This document shows positions 8,549-17,566 of a stretch of DNA of 64,000 nucleotides, in pieces. The notes beneath the pieces are model-generated. The model was given only the letters and a program-made list of their open reading frames with translations. It had not been told where the DNA came from and searched no databases. The position numbers and the translations under genes are program-made. Origin of the DNA: Acinetobacter sp. ANC 5054 (GTDB taxonomy: Bacteria; Pseudomonadota; Gammaproteobacteria; Pseudomonadales; Moraxellaceae); the NCBI RefSeq assembly GCF_002135295.1, contig NZ_NEGG01000003.1, positions 62,001 through 126,000 of the forward strand. Direction: 5' to 3'. How positions within the stretch are numbered: position 1 is the stretch's first letter; the number at the start of each line of letters is the position of its first letter.

Positions 8549-10441
8549 TTATACAATTGATTTTAAATTAATTTCAACATGTACGACAGTACATCCAGGC
8601 TTTGAATTAATTGTTAATTTTCCACCAATTCGTTCAACTCGCATTTTCATACTGCGCATCCCAATACTCATCCCATTTAAAGACACACTATCCACATCAA
8701 ATCCTACGCCATTGTCTTCAATCGTTAAAACAAATAGATCATTTTCAAAATGACACATCGAGACAACAACTTGATTCGCTTGGCTATGTTTGACGATATT
8801 GGTCAGGCTTTCTTCCATTACTCGGATTAAGGTCAAGCATTGTAAGGCCGTCGGTTTCACAGTCCATTCTGCTGGAAATATCCATTTAGCATTCATATCA
8901 ATTTCATCCATTAACTGGCTGAAACGATGACGAACAGGCGCAACCCAAAGTAGTGGTGAATCAGGTACTTTACTATCTAAAGATGAGCCACTATCAATGA
9001 TTTGCCTTAGGTCATCTCGAAGCAATTTCAACATCGAGAGAAACTGATTATTTGAAATATTTTTATCGCATTGATCGACCAAAATCATCGAACGCACAAT
9101 CGAAGCACCGAGTCCATCATGTAAATCATGGGATAATTTAATGCGCTCCTGAAGACGAACATTACTCAATTCAAGTTGATGTTTATCATTCATACTATCG
9201 CATAATTCATCACTGACTTTTTTCACTTCAAATTCAAGTTCATCATTAAACTTTTCAATTCGTTGAATATTCTTATTTAAACGGGCACCTAAAATAATAA
9301 CAATAAATAGTGTAATAATTGGAGAGGTAAAAGGTGATACAGGATCAAAGCCATTTTTAGGGAAGAAACCTAATATGACAAGGTCGACAACAGCAAAAAT
9401 AATGATTCCAGACAAACAAATACTGAGCAAAATATAGTCATTCTTTGCTTCTATATAACTCACATAACAAAGATAAACATAGGTACAGAAAAAGATAAAA
9501 CAGTACAGCAGGAAAATATACGAGGAAACATCGGCATTTTGATCAAAAGGCAAAATACACACAATCCCAATTAATGATGCTGTTAATATCGTAAATGCTA
9601 GCTCAAGCCGTGGGAACTTCTTCCCAATAAACCTCAAGATATAAGTACAGAAACAGAGGAAATACAGCATTGCGAATATCAAGTTTGCCTTGGTAGCAAA
9701 AATTGAATTGGGGAATGGAAATGTTTCCGTGGTTAGCGTATTACTAAGGAATAAAATCCATAGGGCTGTCGAAAGTGTAAACCACCCAAAACTTGTATCA
9801 CTGCGCCGCATAATCCAAATGACAAAACAGATAATTCCAAGCGTACCTGAAAGTAGTAAATTCAGTTGTATAACTGTTCTTCGTGACCAAGTAACATCTT
9901 CTGTTTGTGTAATGTTCGCCATCACGTTATTGAAGCTAATTGGACCTAAGCCTGCATTCGTACTGGCATAACCAGTCACATAGATCATTGTTTCATTATG
10001 ATCTTGCTTAATCCCACTTATAGGTAAAATCCAATACCGTGCAACATTCCAACTTTTGGATAACGGCTCTTCGAGGTTGGTATTGCTCCACAACAAATCA
10101 CCATTCAGAAAAACTGCACCAGCAGTCACAATATAATCAATATAAAATGAAATCGGTTCAGCTAAACGCGCATTGCCCTTACAATGCCAAGACCAATCCA
10201 ATTTGTACCAAGCGCCACCCTTATAGCCTTGCCAGGCTGGATCATCCTTCCAACGATCTGGGATTTGAGTGCTTTTCCATCCAGTTCGTGGTAATTCTTT
10301 ATTTGATGGTGTTTTAACTTTTAATACATCATTCAATGTTACATTGCATTGTTCATTAATGGGATAAACTTGGGCAGCATTGGTCATACTCCCCCAAAAT
10401 ATACTGAGGATAAAAAATAAGTAATATCCCCATTTTCGCAT
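8549..10441 (-). CDS. Sensor histidine kinase with 7TM-type membrane region (HisKA_3/NarX class)
   Basis: 630 residues. A signal peptide (to about residue 22) leads into a periplasmic domain (about 23-185) rich in aromatic residues with the look of a 7TMR-DISM extracellular, jelly-roll type ligand domain (WYKLDW, AGAVFLNGDLLW). Roughly seven membrane helices follow (190-385), then a coiled linker, the dimerisation/phosphoacceptor helix SHDLHDGLG with H441 as the likely phosphorylated residue, an N box (EESLTNIVKHS) and a G box (DNGVGFD, near the C-terminus). This is the architecture of a NarX/DegS-class kinase acting on LuxR-type regulators. Its ATG overlaps the regulator stop by one base. 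Ligand unknown. Confidence 0.85.
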   Translation of the reverse strand: MRKWGYYLFFILSIFWGSMTNAAQVYPINEQCNVTLNDVLKVKTPSNKELPRTGWKSTQIPDRWKDDPAWQGYKGGAWYKLDWSWHCKGNARLAEPISFYIDYIVTAGAVFLNGDLLWSNTNLEEPLSKSWNVARYWILPISGIKQDHNETMIYVTGYASTNAGLGPISFNNVMANITQTEDVTWSRRTVIQLNLLLSGTLGIICFVIWIMRRSDTSFGWFTLSTALWILFLSNTLTTETFPFPNSIFATKANLIFAMLYFLCFCTYILRFIGKKFPRLELAFTILTASLIGIVCILPFDQNADVSSYIFLLYCFIFFCTYVYLCYVSYIEAKNDYILLSICLSGIIIFAVVDLVILGFFPKNGFDPVSPFTSPIITLFIVIILGARLNKNIQRIEKFNDELEFEVKKVSDELCDSMNDKHQLELSNVRLQERIKLSHDLHDGLGASIVRSMILVDQCDKNISNNQFLSMLKLLRDDLRQIIDSGSSLDSKVPDSPLLWVAPVRHRFSQLMDEIDMNAKWIFPAEWTVKPTALQCLTLIRVMEESLTNIVKHSQANQVVVSMCHFENDLFVLTIEDNGVGFDVDSVSLNGMSIGMRSMKMRVERIGGKLTINSKPGCTVVHVEINLKSIV

Positions 10442-11118
10442 TATAAGATCCCCATCGATCTTGCTGTACTCACCGCCTTAGTACGTTTGGTTACCGAGAG
10501 TTTCCGATAAATATGCTTAATATGACTCTCTACGGTATAACGCGATACGAATAGTTGTTCAGCAATCTCACGATTACTCAGTCCTTGCGCCACCAATGTT
10601 AAAATTTCTTTTTCGCGGCTAGTGAGAATACTTTCAACTTCAGCTGATACAGTTTCTTCTTGAGCTGGTCCTTCCGACTCTGAAATTTGTTTTAGAATCT
10701 CACGTGCAATAAACGGATCAATTGGAGCGCCGCCACGTAGAATACTGCGAATTGACAATAGCACTTCAGCATCATCACGCTCTTTAAGCACATAACCTGT
10801 TGCGCCAGCTTTAATCGCAGAAAATAAACTCTCTTGCGTACTCCATGCAGAAACAACAAGTATCATGGTATTGCATTCGAGTGAACGAATTTTTTCAATG
10901 ATTTCAATCCCATTTCCGTCTGGAAGACCTAAATCAACCAATGCCAATGAAATGGGTTGTGTGTCTACTACTTGAATCGATTCTTTTACATTTTTGGTGA
11001 AAATTAATTCATCACGTTTATAGCCAAGTTCTGTCAGAATTTTACGTAAACGTAATTGAATGATTTCTTCATCTTCTACAACAAGTACTGGGACGGGTAA
11101 TATTACTTCTGGTGTCAT
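10441..11118 (-). CDS. LuxR/NarL-family response regulator
   Basis: 225 residues. Receiver domain at about 10-125 with the acidic pocket VEDEE (15-19), phospho-acceptor D62 in LVDLGLPDG, and K near 116 (YVLKERD). A glutamate-rich linker (about 145-165) leads to a LuxR helix-turn-helix (LTSREKEILTLVAQGLSNREIAEQL... and VSRYTVESHIKHIYRKL). It is the first gene of the operon; the kinase gene starts within its stop codon (TAATG) and a lipoprotein gene follows. The promoter region holds a perfect palindrome. Target genes cannot be read from the sequence. Confidence 0.9.
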   Translation of the reverse strand: MTPEVILPVPVLVVEDEEIIQLRLRKILTELGYKRDELIFTKNVKESIQVVDTQPISLALVDLGLPDGNGIEIIEKIRSLECNTMILVVSAWSTQESLFSAIKAGATGYVLKERDDAEVLLSIRSILRGGAPIDPFIAREILKQISESEGPAQEETVSAEVESILTSREKEILTLVAQGLSNREIAEQLFVSRYTVESHIKHIYRKLSVTKRTKAVSTARSMGIL

Positions 11119-11153
11119 GATTTATACCCCCAAAAAATGAAATGCTTTTTACA

Positions 11154-11173
11154 TTAACTATAATTATAGTTAA
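11154..11173. promoter_or_regulatory. Perfect 20-bp palindrome upstream of the two-component operon
   Basis: TTAACTATAATTATAGTTAA is an exact inverted repeat 35 bases before the regulator start codon. It contains TATAAT readable as a -10 hexamer on either strand, and the core CTATAATTA recurs as a direct half-site at 11183-11191, 25 bases away. This fits an operator overlapping the promoter, for example for autoregulation by the encoded LuxR-type protein; that role is inference. Confidence 0.5.
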
Positions 11174-11329
11174 AACATATCCCTATAATTAAGTAAATTT
11201 CTTATTTTTATAGATTTATTTTTAAACTTTATCGACTTATTTGCTTAATTTAATTGTTTAAAAACGTTTCGGCGATGAAGTACTTTTAACTCTTTGGTCA
11301 AAGTACTCTCGCCTAATTGCCAAATTTAG

Positions 11330-12115
11330 TTAAGTCTGTAGACCATATTGTTGCTTCAGATATCGTACAATTTTTTCCGATTCAAAAAGCTCAACACCCG
11401 TATTGGGGTCTTTTAAATAAGGCACTTGAATATTATCCCCCATAATTTTCAATACCTTTTCACGCTTTCCACCTTTCATTGGCACATATTTCCCAGGTTT
11501 TAAACGTAATGCTGCTAGCCCTTGATCCTGCCAACGCTCTTTCGCCACATTATGAAACTTAAAAGCGAGCTCCATTTCAGATAATGCACTACGTACAATA
11601 CGTGTATATGGGCTCGCTTCAAATCCCCACAGTTCTAGTAATTGCTGCGGTGCATCACGATGAATTAACTTACGATCTATCCATACGCCTTGAGCTCCAT
11701 TAATCAGTGTTCCGACATAGGCCATATAAGGGATTTTGGGGTAGCTTGCATATTTTTTGGGTGTTTTTCCCGATTTACCATAATTTTTAAATAGATGATG
11801 AATAATTTGCTGAGACTCGTATAACTGATCACCCGTATTTTCATCAACCAAGAATGGAAATTGTTGTTTGCCACCTATTTTTTGCACATCTAAACGATAT
11901 TTCTTTGCTCCTTTAGGGCAAGGATATACTTCATAGTCTAAGTTCAATGTTGTCAGTACTTCACGCACACGACGGCAATATGGCGACCCTTCAAATTCAT
12001 AGAGTTTTAACGCCTTTTCAGGTTGAAATGGAAATGCCGTACCATTTGTACCGCGCCCACCTTCTGCAACGCCTGAGAGGAGTGCCTGAGCCACTTTAAT
12101 TTGATGTAACAACAT
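11330..12115 (-). CDS. Tandem glutathione-S-transferase N-terminal (thioredoxin-fold) domain protein
   Basis: 261 residues. Two GST_N-like thioredoxin folds are joined: the first at about 36-110 has LYEFEGSPYCRRVREVL (a SPYC active-site motif), the second at about 165-255 has LWGFEASPYTRIVRSAL where the Cys is replaced by Thr. Each repeat ends with a (Q)xPxLxDxNTGxxLxES cis-proline/glutathione-binding stretch (FPFLVDENTGDQLYES and VPYLKDPNTGVELFES). The all-helical GST C-terminal domain is missing. Such double-GST_N proteins occur widely in bacteria and plastids; their substrate is not established. The gene is probably monocistronic. Confidence 0.8.
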   Translation of the reverse strand: MLLHQIKVAQALLSGVAEGGRGTNGTAFPFQPEKALKLYEFEGSPYCRRVREVLTTLNLDYEVYPCPKGAKKYRLDVQKIGGKQQFPFLVDENTGDQLYESQQIIHHLFKNYGKSGKTPKKYASYPKIPYMAYVGTLINGAQGVWIDRKLIHRDAPQQLLELWGFEASPYTRIVRSALSEMELAFKFHNVAKERWQDQGLAALRLKPGKYVPMKGGKREKVLKIMGDNIQVPYLKDPNTGVELFESEKIVRYLKQQYGLQT

Positions 12116-12154
12116 AGGGATTTTCCTTTTATTATTTTACTTGGTTTTATATTT

Positions 12155-12182
12155 GCATCAGCCTAGTGAACTAGGCTGATGC
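12155..12182. repeat. 13-bp perfect inverted repeat downstream of rraA
   Basis: GCATCAGCCTAGT and ACTAGGCTGATGC separated by two bases. It lies 34 bases after the rraA stop on the minus strand and would form a strong hairpin, but no T tract follows, so it is either a weak terminator, an RNA-stabilising 3' stem or a small dispersed repeat. Confidence 0.6.
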
Positions 12183-12215
12183 GGTTGAAATGATAATTTT
12201 TAAATTTGTATCTTT

Positions 12216-12728
12216 TTACAGTTGAACCAATTGCTCTTTAGCAATCACAATTCCATTATTATCTGCGTAAATATAATCTCCAGACTGGATACTTACACCA
12301 CCGAAACTTAATTCAACCTCGGTTTCGCCTACACCTTTACGATTGCTTTTTCTTGGAATTGCCGCCAAAGCATGAACACCCAAATCAAGTTCCGCAATCG
12401 CATCAACATCACGCACACAGCCATATATAATGACGCCATTCCAGTGATTATTCACTGCTGACTCAGCAATCATATCGCCCATTAGTGCACAGCGCATTGA
12501 TGCACCACCATCGACAACTAGGACTTTTCCAGTTCCATCGGTCGCTAATAATTCTTTAACACGAGAATTATCTTCAAAACATTTTACCGTTACAACCTGA
12601 CCACCAAAGCTTTTACGTGCACCATAACTTTGAAAAAACTTACCATCGAGTGATGGGATCACCACTTGTAAATCCATCTCTGGATGATCATCAAGTAAAT
12701 CACAAGTGACGAATGGAACTGTAGACAC
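12216..12728 (-). CDS. rraA: RraA-family protein (ribonuclease E activity regulator)
   Basis: 170 residues. RraA binds RNase E and the degradosome and inhibits RNA decay; close relatives are metal-dependent 4-hydroxy-4-methyl-2-oxoglutarate aldolases. The sequence follows E. coli RraA closely: FxSYGARKSFGGQVVTVKCFEDNS, VLVVDGGASMRCALMGD, GVIIYGCVRDVD, and YADNNGIVI at the end. GxVRD with a nearby D is the site used for catalysis in aldolase members, so activity cannot be excluded. The gene starts 13 bases after the upstream NAD(P)-binding gene, implying one operon. Confidence 0.82.
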   Translation of the reverse strand: MSTVPFVTCDLLDDHPEMDLQVVIPSLDGKFFQSYGARKSFGGQVVTVKCFEDNSRVKELLATDGTGKVLVVDGGASMRCALMGDMIAESAVNNHWNGVIIYGCVRDVDAIAELDLGVHALAAIPRKSNRKGVGETEVELSFGGVSIQSGDYIYADNNGIVIAKEQLVQL

Positions 12729-12741
12729 GATTAAACCCTCA

Positions 12742-13407
12742 TTATTTGGTTTTTAGTATGCGTAAATTATCATAAATCTCAAATTTTTCAGTTTGAGTTT
12801 GCGCTGCCTCGACCATAGTATGAGCCACTTGTTCAGCTGTCACTGGCTTAAACTTAAAACTGTCTGGTACTAAATGCGAAAAGCGTTTATAGAGTTTTTG
12901 TGTCGCTTCTTCTGCTGGACGTGCTTCTGTCCGATCGCCTAACAATAATGATGGTCTGAAAATTGAGACTTTATCGAGCTTTAAACTTTTTAAATAATAT
13001 TCCAACTCACCTTTGACCCTATTATAAAAAAACAAGGAGTTAGGCTGTGCCCCAAGTGCACTCACTATCAAATAGTGTGTTTCTGTATGCTCCAATAAAT
13101 TTGCTAAATGAGCATTAATTGTAAAATCAATATGATAGAAATTTTCTTTGGAACCCGCTTTTTTTATAGTTGACCCTAAACAACTAAAAGCATGACTATA
13201 ATCTTTCACATCATCTAAATTGAGAGTTAAAAAATCATTTGTGACCAATTGTTGCACTTTTTTTAAACTATTTAGCTCCGAATCACGCCGTCTCACCACT
13301 GCAGTAATATTCTTACACCCCTGATTTAAACTTAGTTGGCGCACCAGTTCTCGCCCTACCAAACCTGTTGCTCCAATAACAATCGCATTTTCAATACTTT
13401 TAGTCAT
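12742..13407 (-). CDS. NAD(P)-binding Rossmann-fold protein (atypical short-chain reductase, HTATIP2/YwnB-like)
   Basis: 221 residues. The N-terminal dinucleotide motif GATGLVGRELV (about 13-23) and the mid-region LIVSALGAQPNSLFFYNRVKGELE with a YNRVKGE (Y-x-x-x-K) pair at about residues 130-134 fit the extended/atypical SDR group that includes human TIP30 and bacterial NmrA-like proteins. RPSLLLGDR near 160 is typical of this group. It is likely the first gene of a two-gene unit with rraA. Substrate unknown. Confidence 0.75.
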   Translation of the reverse strand: MTKSIENAIVIGATGLVGRELVRQLSLNQGCKNITAVVRRRDSELNSLKKVQQLVTNDFLTLNLDDVKDYSHAFSCLGSTIKKAGSKENFYHIDFTINAHLANLLEHTETHYLIVSALGAQPNSLFFYNRVKGELEYYLKSLKLDKVSIFRPSLLLGDRTEARPAEEATQKLYKRFSHLVPDSFKFKPVTAEQVAHTMVEAAQTQTEKFEIYDNLRILKTK

Positions 13408-13622
13408 TTTTCATACAATCTCTAGCGCTTTAGACTAATCTAACGTTTTCTTTGAAATTTTTCTGCATCTAAAATGTTGTGAAAGCATGTCAAGACTTGA
13501 CTTAAGCGTTCAGTTTAATCACAATATGGCACTTGTTTACGGGCTGGTGATAGTTCTTCTGATGTTGGTTTTCAGATGTAATTTCAGCCCGCCCAGACCA
13601 ATCAATTTCAAGGAGTGCACGA

Positions 13623-13889
13623 GTGGCAAACTCTGCTCAAGCAAAAAAACGTGCTCGTCAAAACGTTAAAGCACGTCAACACAACGCAAGCTTACGTTCT
13701 ATGGTTCGTACTTATCTTAAACGCACAGTAGCTGCTATTGCTGCTGGTGATTACACTGTCGCTTCAGAAGCTTACAAAAAAGCTGTTCCTGTAATCGACC
13801 GTATGGCTGATAAAGGCATCATCCATAAAAACAAAGCTGCTCGTCATAAGAGCCGTTTAAATGCACAAGTTAAAGCTTTAGCTAACTAA
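13623..13889 (+). CDS. rpsT: 30S ribosomal protein S20
   Basis: 88 residues, highly basic and Ala-rich, beginning (M)[20 protein letters not shown], the canonical S20 N-terminus. The protein binds 16S rRNA during 30S assembly. The start is GTG at 13623, placed by AAGGAG ten bases upstream; a GTG or TTG start is common for rpsT. It is monocistronic with a strong terminator directly after the stop. Confidence 0.97.
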   Translation: MANSAQAKKRARQNVKARQHNASLRSMVRTYLKRTVAAIAAGDYTVASEAYKKAVPVIDRMADKGIIHKNKAARHKSRLNAQVKALAN

Positions 13890-13901
13890 TTTGTTGCGAT
13901 G

Positions 13902-13928
13902 AAAAAAGCCCTTTTTAGGGCTTTTTTT
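13902..13928 (+). terminator. Rho-independent terminator after rpsT
   Basis: AAAAAAGCCC-tttta-GGGCTTTTTTT hairpin with T tract. Confidence 0.9.
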
Positions 13929-13950
13929 GTGTCTGTATATTTTACAATAT

Positions 13951-13987
13951 AAAAAAAATAAGGCCTCAATTGGACCTTATTTTTTTA
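13951..13987 (-). terminator. Terminator after the M66 protease gene
   Basis: AATAAGG and CCTTATT flank an imperfect inner stem (cctcaattgga), with A and T runs on either side; it lies nine bases past the protease stop on the minus strand. Confidence 0.7.
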
Positions 13988-13995
13988 TTCAGAGA

Positions 13996-16647
13996 TTATT
14001 GCTTTAGTAACTTCATATTCGTAGGCGACAAATACGTCCATAATAAATTTTGACTTGCTGTCAAATTGGTCCAACGCTGATTGCCACCATTGGTACAGTT
14101 ATATCGAATTAAATCCGCACGGTTATTTTGCAAACGTCCCGTATTTAAGTCCATACATTGACCACTTTGACGAATCGTTGTGGTCGCAGGGTCCATCGTC
14201 CAAATTTGATTGGTTTGGTTTAACACGCAACGTTCTAAAGTCACTTTAGCTGAACCACCATTGCCTGTAATACATTGGTCTGGACTTGACTTACTGTGTA
14301 TACGACCGATGGCATCATATACCCACTGTTCAGTTTCATCCGCCGTGCATCCGCTTGGACCACTAATGTATAAATTTAATTTTCCATCCGTTAATGTTTC
14401 CGATTTCAAACAGTTGTTACCATTTTTAATCAATGTCGCCTGCTCAAATAAACCTTCCTGAGTTACTGAAAGTTTTTTCATAAATGCATCGAGTGCACTT
14501 TTCGCTTCAGGTACTTGATTGGTTAAGTCTTGGGCATATACATTCATCCAACGATTCAATCGGTAGGCTGTATTTTGTTGCGACTCATAACGAGTTAGTT
14601 GCTGACGTGCCACACTACTCATCAAAGATGAGTCATTTTTGTATGAGTCATACAGCATTTTTTCAGTCGGATTAAGTGCAACAACTGTATTTGCTGCTTG
14701 AGCTTCTAAAGCGCGTTCTAATTGAGGAAGTTCAATAGCACGCAAAGCACTATAACCATTCTTACGTCCAATTTTAACTGCAGGTTTCAGTGCAGCATCA
14801 TACACTGGAATATCAATATTGGCTAATAATTTGGCTTCCTCACCCGCTTTTTTACAGTATAAATCAACTTTTTTCGGTGCATCAGCTAAGGCTAAATTAA
14901 CATGCAGTTTATTGGCATTACTGCCTAAACGGGTTGGTGCTAAGGCAATATTATTGACCTTATTGCTATATTGTACATTCAACCAACACGCCGCTTGATC
15001 CAAAGCTGTATTGGCAGCCGTTAAGTCATACACATTGCCCCAGTTTGAACGTGCAGCAGGATATAACAAACCAACTTGATTGACTGGATCATAGCCCCCT
15101 AAAATGGTAATGACAGGCTGACCAAATATCCGTGGTCGTGGATAATTTTGATCTGCTTTATACCAAACAGGTGCTGTTGAATTAGGCATCTTCGGCTGAG
15201 CAACTTCCATCTCACGTGTGGTTTTATTCCACTTTTTGTAGCCTGTAGGTGAGCTTTCATCCCAAACATAACGGTCGAAGTGCGGTTGAATTTTTAGGAA
15301 TGTGCTGTAGCCCGTATAGTGCGTGTAGCGCGATACATTACTATCAGTATATCCACCAGACATGGCATCTTTTCCGTACGGGAAAAGATTTTTAAAATTA
15401 GGGATACCATTCGCTCCATCCCACTTCCATGTTGCTGTCCACGATAAATTACCGCGCATCATATTACGATTGGCAATATAACCCCATCCACTATCTGCAT
15501 GGTGTGCAGCCCAAAATAGATTATCACCCACCTGACCAGGGTAATGCCCTAAACCGTAGTGATGCCCAATTTCATGGCTAAACTCATTACCGACAGAATC
15601 ATAGAGCGTCAGCATACCATTACCACCACTTAAGCCATGGGTATGCACACCATTGGCATAGTTACCTTTGGTATGATGAACAACCACTGTTTGCGTTAAC
15701 TGAGGCTGGCTTTGATTTTCCATAGATGCACTGGTAATGCCCCAGTTGGCAAGGTTTATGCCAACACTAAAGGTTGATTTACCAACATCTCCACGCATAT
15801 CCCCAGAATAGACATCACCAGTTGTTGCACTAACCGTATCGTAAATGACGCCTGATGAAACCATTACACGTGATAATTGCATATCATCATATTGTGCTAC
15901 AGTCATTTCCGCAGCAGGAATAGTCTGAAAGTAATCTGTCCCTGCTTTTTCAGGTTCTAAAAGCATGTAATGACCTGAAGATTTTGGTGTATCTGCCAAC
16001 ATCCCCACACGAATATTATTTAAAACCAATTCACCGGGTGCAGCAAAATCGATTTTATCTTCAGGCAACTCACCACTAACTTTATTACTATCGATAAATT
16101 TTAATCTTAGCCCGGGTTTAACTTCATCCCAATTGAGTTTTGTAGTCCATGCACGTTTACTGTACCAAACATCTGGACGTCCTCTTTGCCCGCTCTGATC
16201 TGAAACAGGCATCTGAGTTGGATCATTTAATGCGACGGTTCTAAGTAAGCGATTGTTTTGATAGATCTCTACTTTAAGTTGCTTGATATTTTGCATATCA
16301 AGCGTTGGCGTGACAATTAACAGTGCTTCTTTTTCACTGGTTAAACGTGGCATTTTCTTGGCTTCATTCGCATTTGGATCGACCACATGACTTTGACCAA
16401 ATTGAACTTGGGCTGAAAAACTACCGACTAAATCATTACGTATTTCACGAACAGCATCATTGGCATCGTAGTCATAAAAACCAATGCTTGTTTCATCGAC
16501 AATATCCTGTGTAGGCTCAGGATAACTGGCAGATGATGCAGAGCCACCAGAACTATCACCTCCGCCTCCGCCACCACAAGCAACCAACATTAGTGACACA
16601 ATACAAATTGACAATTTATTATATGAAAAACCTATCACACTTTTCAC
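13996..16647 (-). CDS. M66 (StcE/TagA-like) zinc metalloprotease lipoprotein with C-terminal ricin-type lectin domain
   Basis: About 883 residues from the GTG at 16647, chosen because it has a G-rich Shine-Dalgarno stretch and gives a standard signal (MKSVIGFSYNK, then lipobox LVAC with Cys24); a TTG at 16680 would add eleven residues. A Gly/Ser linker follows the Cys. The catalytic motif HEIGHHYGLGH (residues 358-368) is the HExxHxxGxxH zinc site of M66 peptidases such as E. coli StcE, which cleave O-glycosylated mucin-type proteins. A C-terminal beta-trefoil with repeats of the QxW type (NQIWTMD, NQRWTNL) and paired Cys suggests sugar binding. It is expected on the cell surface, possibly via type II secretion. 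A glycoprotein-degrading or adhesive role is inference. Confidence 0.85.
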   Translation of the reverse strand: MKSVIGFSYNKLSICIVSLMLVACGGGGGGDSSGGSASSASYPEPTQDIVDETSIGFYDYDANDAVREIRNDLVGSFSAQVQFGQSHVVDPNANEAKKMPRLTSEKEALLIVTPTLDMQNIKQLKVEIYQNNRLLRTVALNDPTQMPVSDQSGQRGRPDVWYSKRAWTTKLNWDEVKPGLRLKFIDSNKVSGELPEDKIDFAAPGELVLNNIRVGMLADTPKSSGHYMLLEPEKAGTDYFQTIPAAEMTVAQYDDMQLSRVMVSSGVIYDTVSATTGDVYSGDMRGDVGKSTFSVGINLANWGITSASMENQSQPQLTQTVVVHHTKGNYANGVHTHGLSGGNGMLTLYDSVGNEFSHEIGHHYGLGHYPGQVGDNLFWAAHHADSGWGYIANRNMMRGNLSWTATWKWDGANGIPNFKNLFPYGKDAMSGGYTDSNVSRYTHYTGYSTFLKIQPHFDRYVWDESSPTGYKKWNKTTREMEVAQPKMPNSTAPVWYKADQNYPRPRIFGQPVITILGGYDPVNQVGLLYPAARSNWGNVYDLTAANTALDQAACWLNVQYSNKVNNIALAPTRLGSNANKLHVNLALADAPKKVDLYCKKAGEEAKLLANIDIPVYDAALKPAVKIGRKNGYSALRAIELPQLERALEAQAANTVVALNPTEKMLYDSYKNDSSLMSSVARQQLTRYESQQNTAYRLNRWMNVYAQDLTNQVPEAKSALDAFMKKLSVTQEGLFEQATLIKNGNNCLKSETLTDGKLNLYISGPSGCTADETEQWVYDAIGRIHSKSSPDQCITGNGGSAKVTLERCVLNQTNQIWTMDPATTTIRQSGQCMDLNTGRLQNNRADLIRYNCTNGGNQRWTNLTASQNLLWTYLSPTNMKLLKQ

Positions 16648-17033
16648 TACTACCCCCCAATCAACCACAAAAAAACTCAATTAAGTGATCTATATAAGAT
16701 ATATAAATCAACATTTTATAAGATTGTAGATACTATTTTTTTTGACTAGATCATTCAACTGCCGTGTTTTGTCACTTAATAACAATTCAAATAAAATATA
16801 AATATTCACACAAAATATATAACATTTGCTGTGACAGATATTTCACTTTTCAACTAAAACCTAATCTAAGCCTATAAATACAAACGTATATAATCGACAA
16901 AATTTGTCAGGATATTTTTAAAAAATTTGAAATAAAAATTTAAGGAAATGGTTTAATCCCATATATTTTTTATGGTATTTTTATTTTCATCCTATAGCAG
17001 CCGGTGTTGCACAACTGAAAAAGAGGGATGCAA
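16648..17033. other. Intergenic region between divergent protease and unknown gene
   Basis: 386 bases, very AT-rich, holding the promoters of the protease (minus) and the following gene (plus). I see no gene, strong hairpin or recognisable operator in it. Confidence 0.6.
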
Positions 17034-17477
17034 ATGTCAATTAACCAGTTTTTACCATCATTAGAAAAATTTGAGAAAATTGAAAAGCAATATATTGAGT
17101 ATTTCACTGAAAAAGGTGAAAAAGATGTCTTGGGAAAAGTCATCTCAAATATGAAATCAACTGCTGAAATCCAAGCATCACAAGGCGTGGATTCTTGGCT
17201 AGGCTATGGCGTATATTTACCCGCAATCGAACGCATTTTTGCCCTACATGATGGTGAAACTGAATCAGATTTTTATCATCGAACACAATATCCAGCCGAT
17301 GTGGTCAATGCTTATAGTATTGAAGGACATGATCTTGCAACATTGATTGCCGCTGATAAATATAGCCGTATCCATCAGCAGCATGTAGCCGTGAATACCA
17401 GCATTTGGCCTCTAAATGACGATGGTTTATCTCTAAAGTTAAATGAATTTCCTGCACGTATGCGCGCACGTATATAA
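17034..17477 (+). CDS. Cytoplasmic protein of unknown function
   Basis: 147 residues from the second ATG of two (17028 and 17034); GAGGG stands 7 bases before the second. No signal peptide or membrane segment. Helical N-terminal half (EKFEKIEKQYIEYFTEKGEKDVLGKVISN), then mixed sequence with a conserved-looking DSWLGYGVYLPAIERIF. The gene ends with its own terminator and stands alone, opposite the M66 protease. No family recognised. Confidence 0.6.
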   Translation: MSINQFLPSLEKFEKIEKQYIEYFTEKGEKDVLGKVISNMKSTAEIQASQGVDSWLGYGVYLPAIERIFALHDGETESDFYHRTQYPADVVNAYSIEGHDLATLIAADKYSRIHQQHVAVNTSIWPLNDDGLSLKLNEFPARMRARI

Positions 17478-17499
17478 TTTATTATGGTCAATACACAAA

Positions 17500-17529
17500 A
17501 AAGGCATCGTATGAAAATAGGATGCCTTT
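17500..17529. terminator. Terminator between convergent genes
   Basis: AAAGGCATC and GATGCCTTT form a 9-bp stem around a 12-base loop, between the unknown gene and the phosphatase gene. Confidence 0.7.
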
Positions 17530-17566
17530 GCTGAATAAATAATTTGAGTGATACTCAATATAATTT

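Noticed and set aside
12155..12182. Strong inverted repeat as an attachment site or mobile-element end
   Set aside because: No partner copy, integrase or target duplication was seen nearby; it is kept only as a hairpin.
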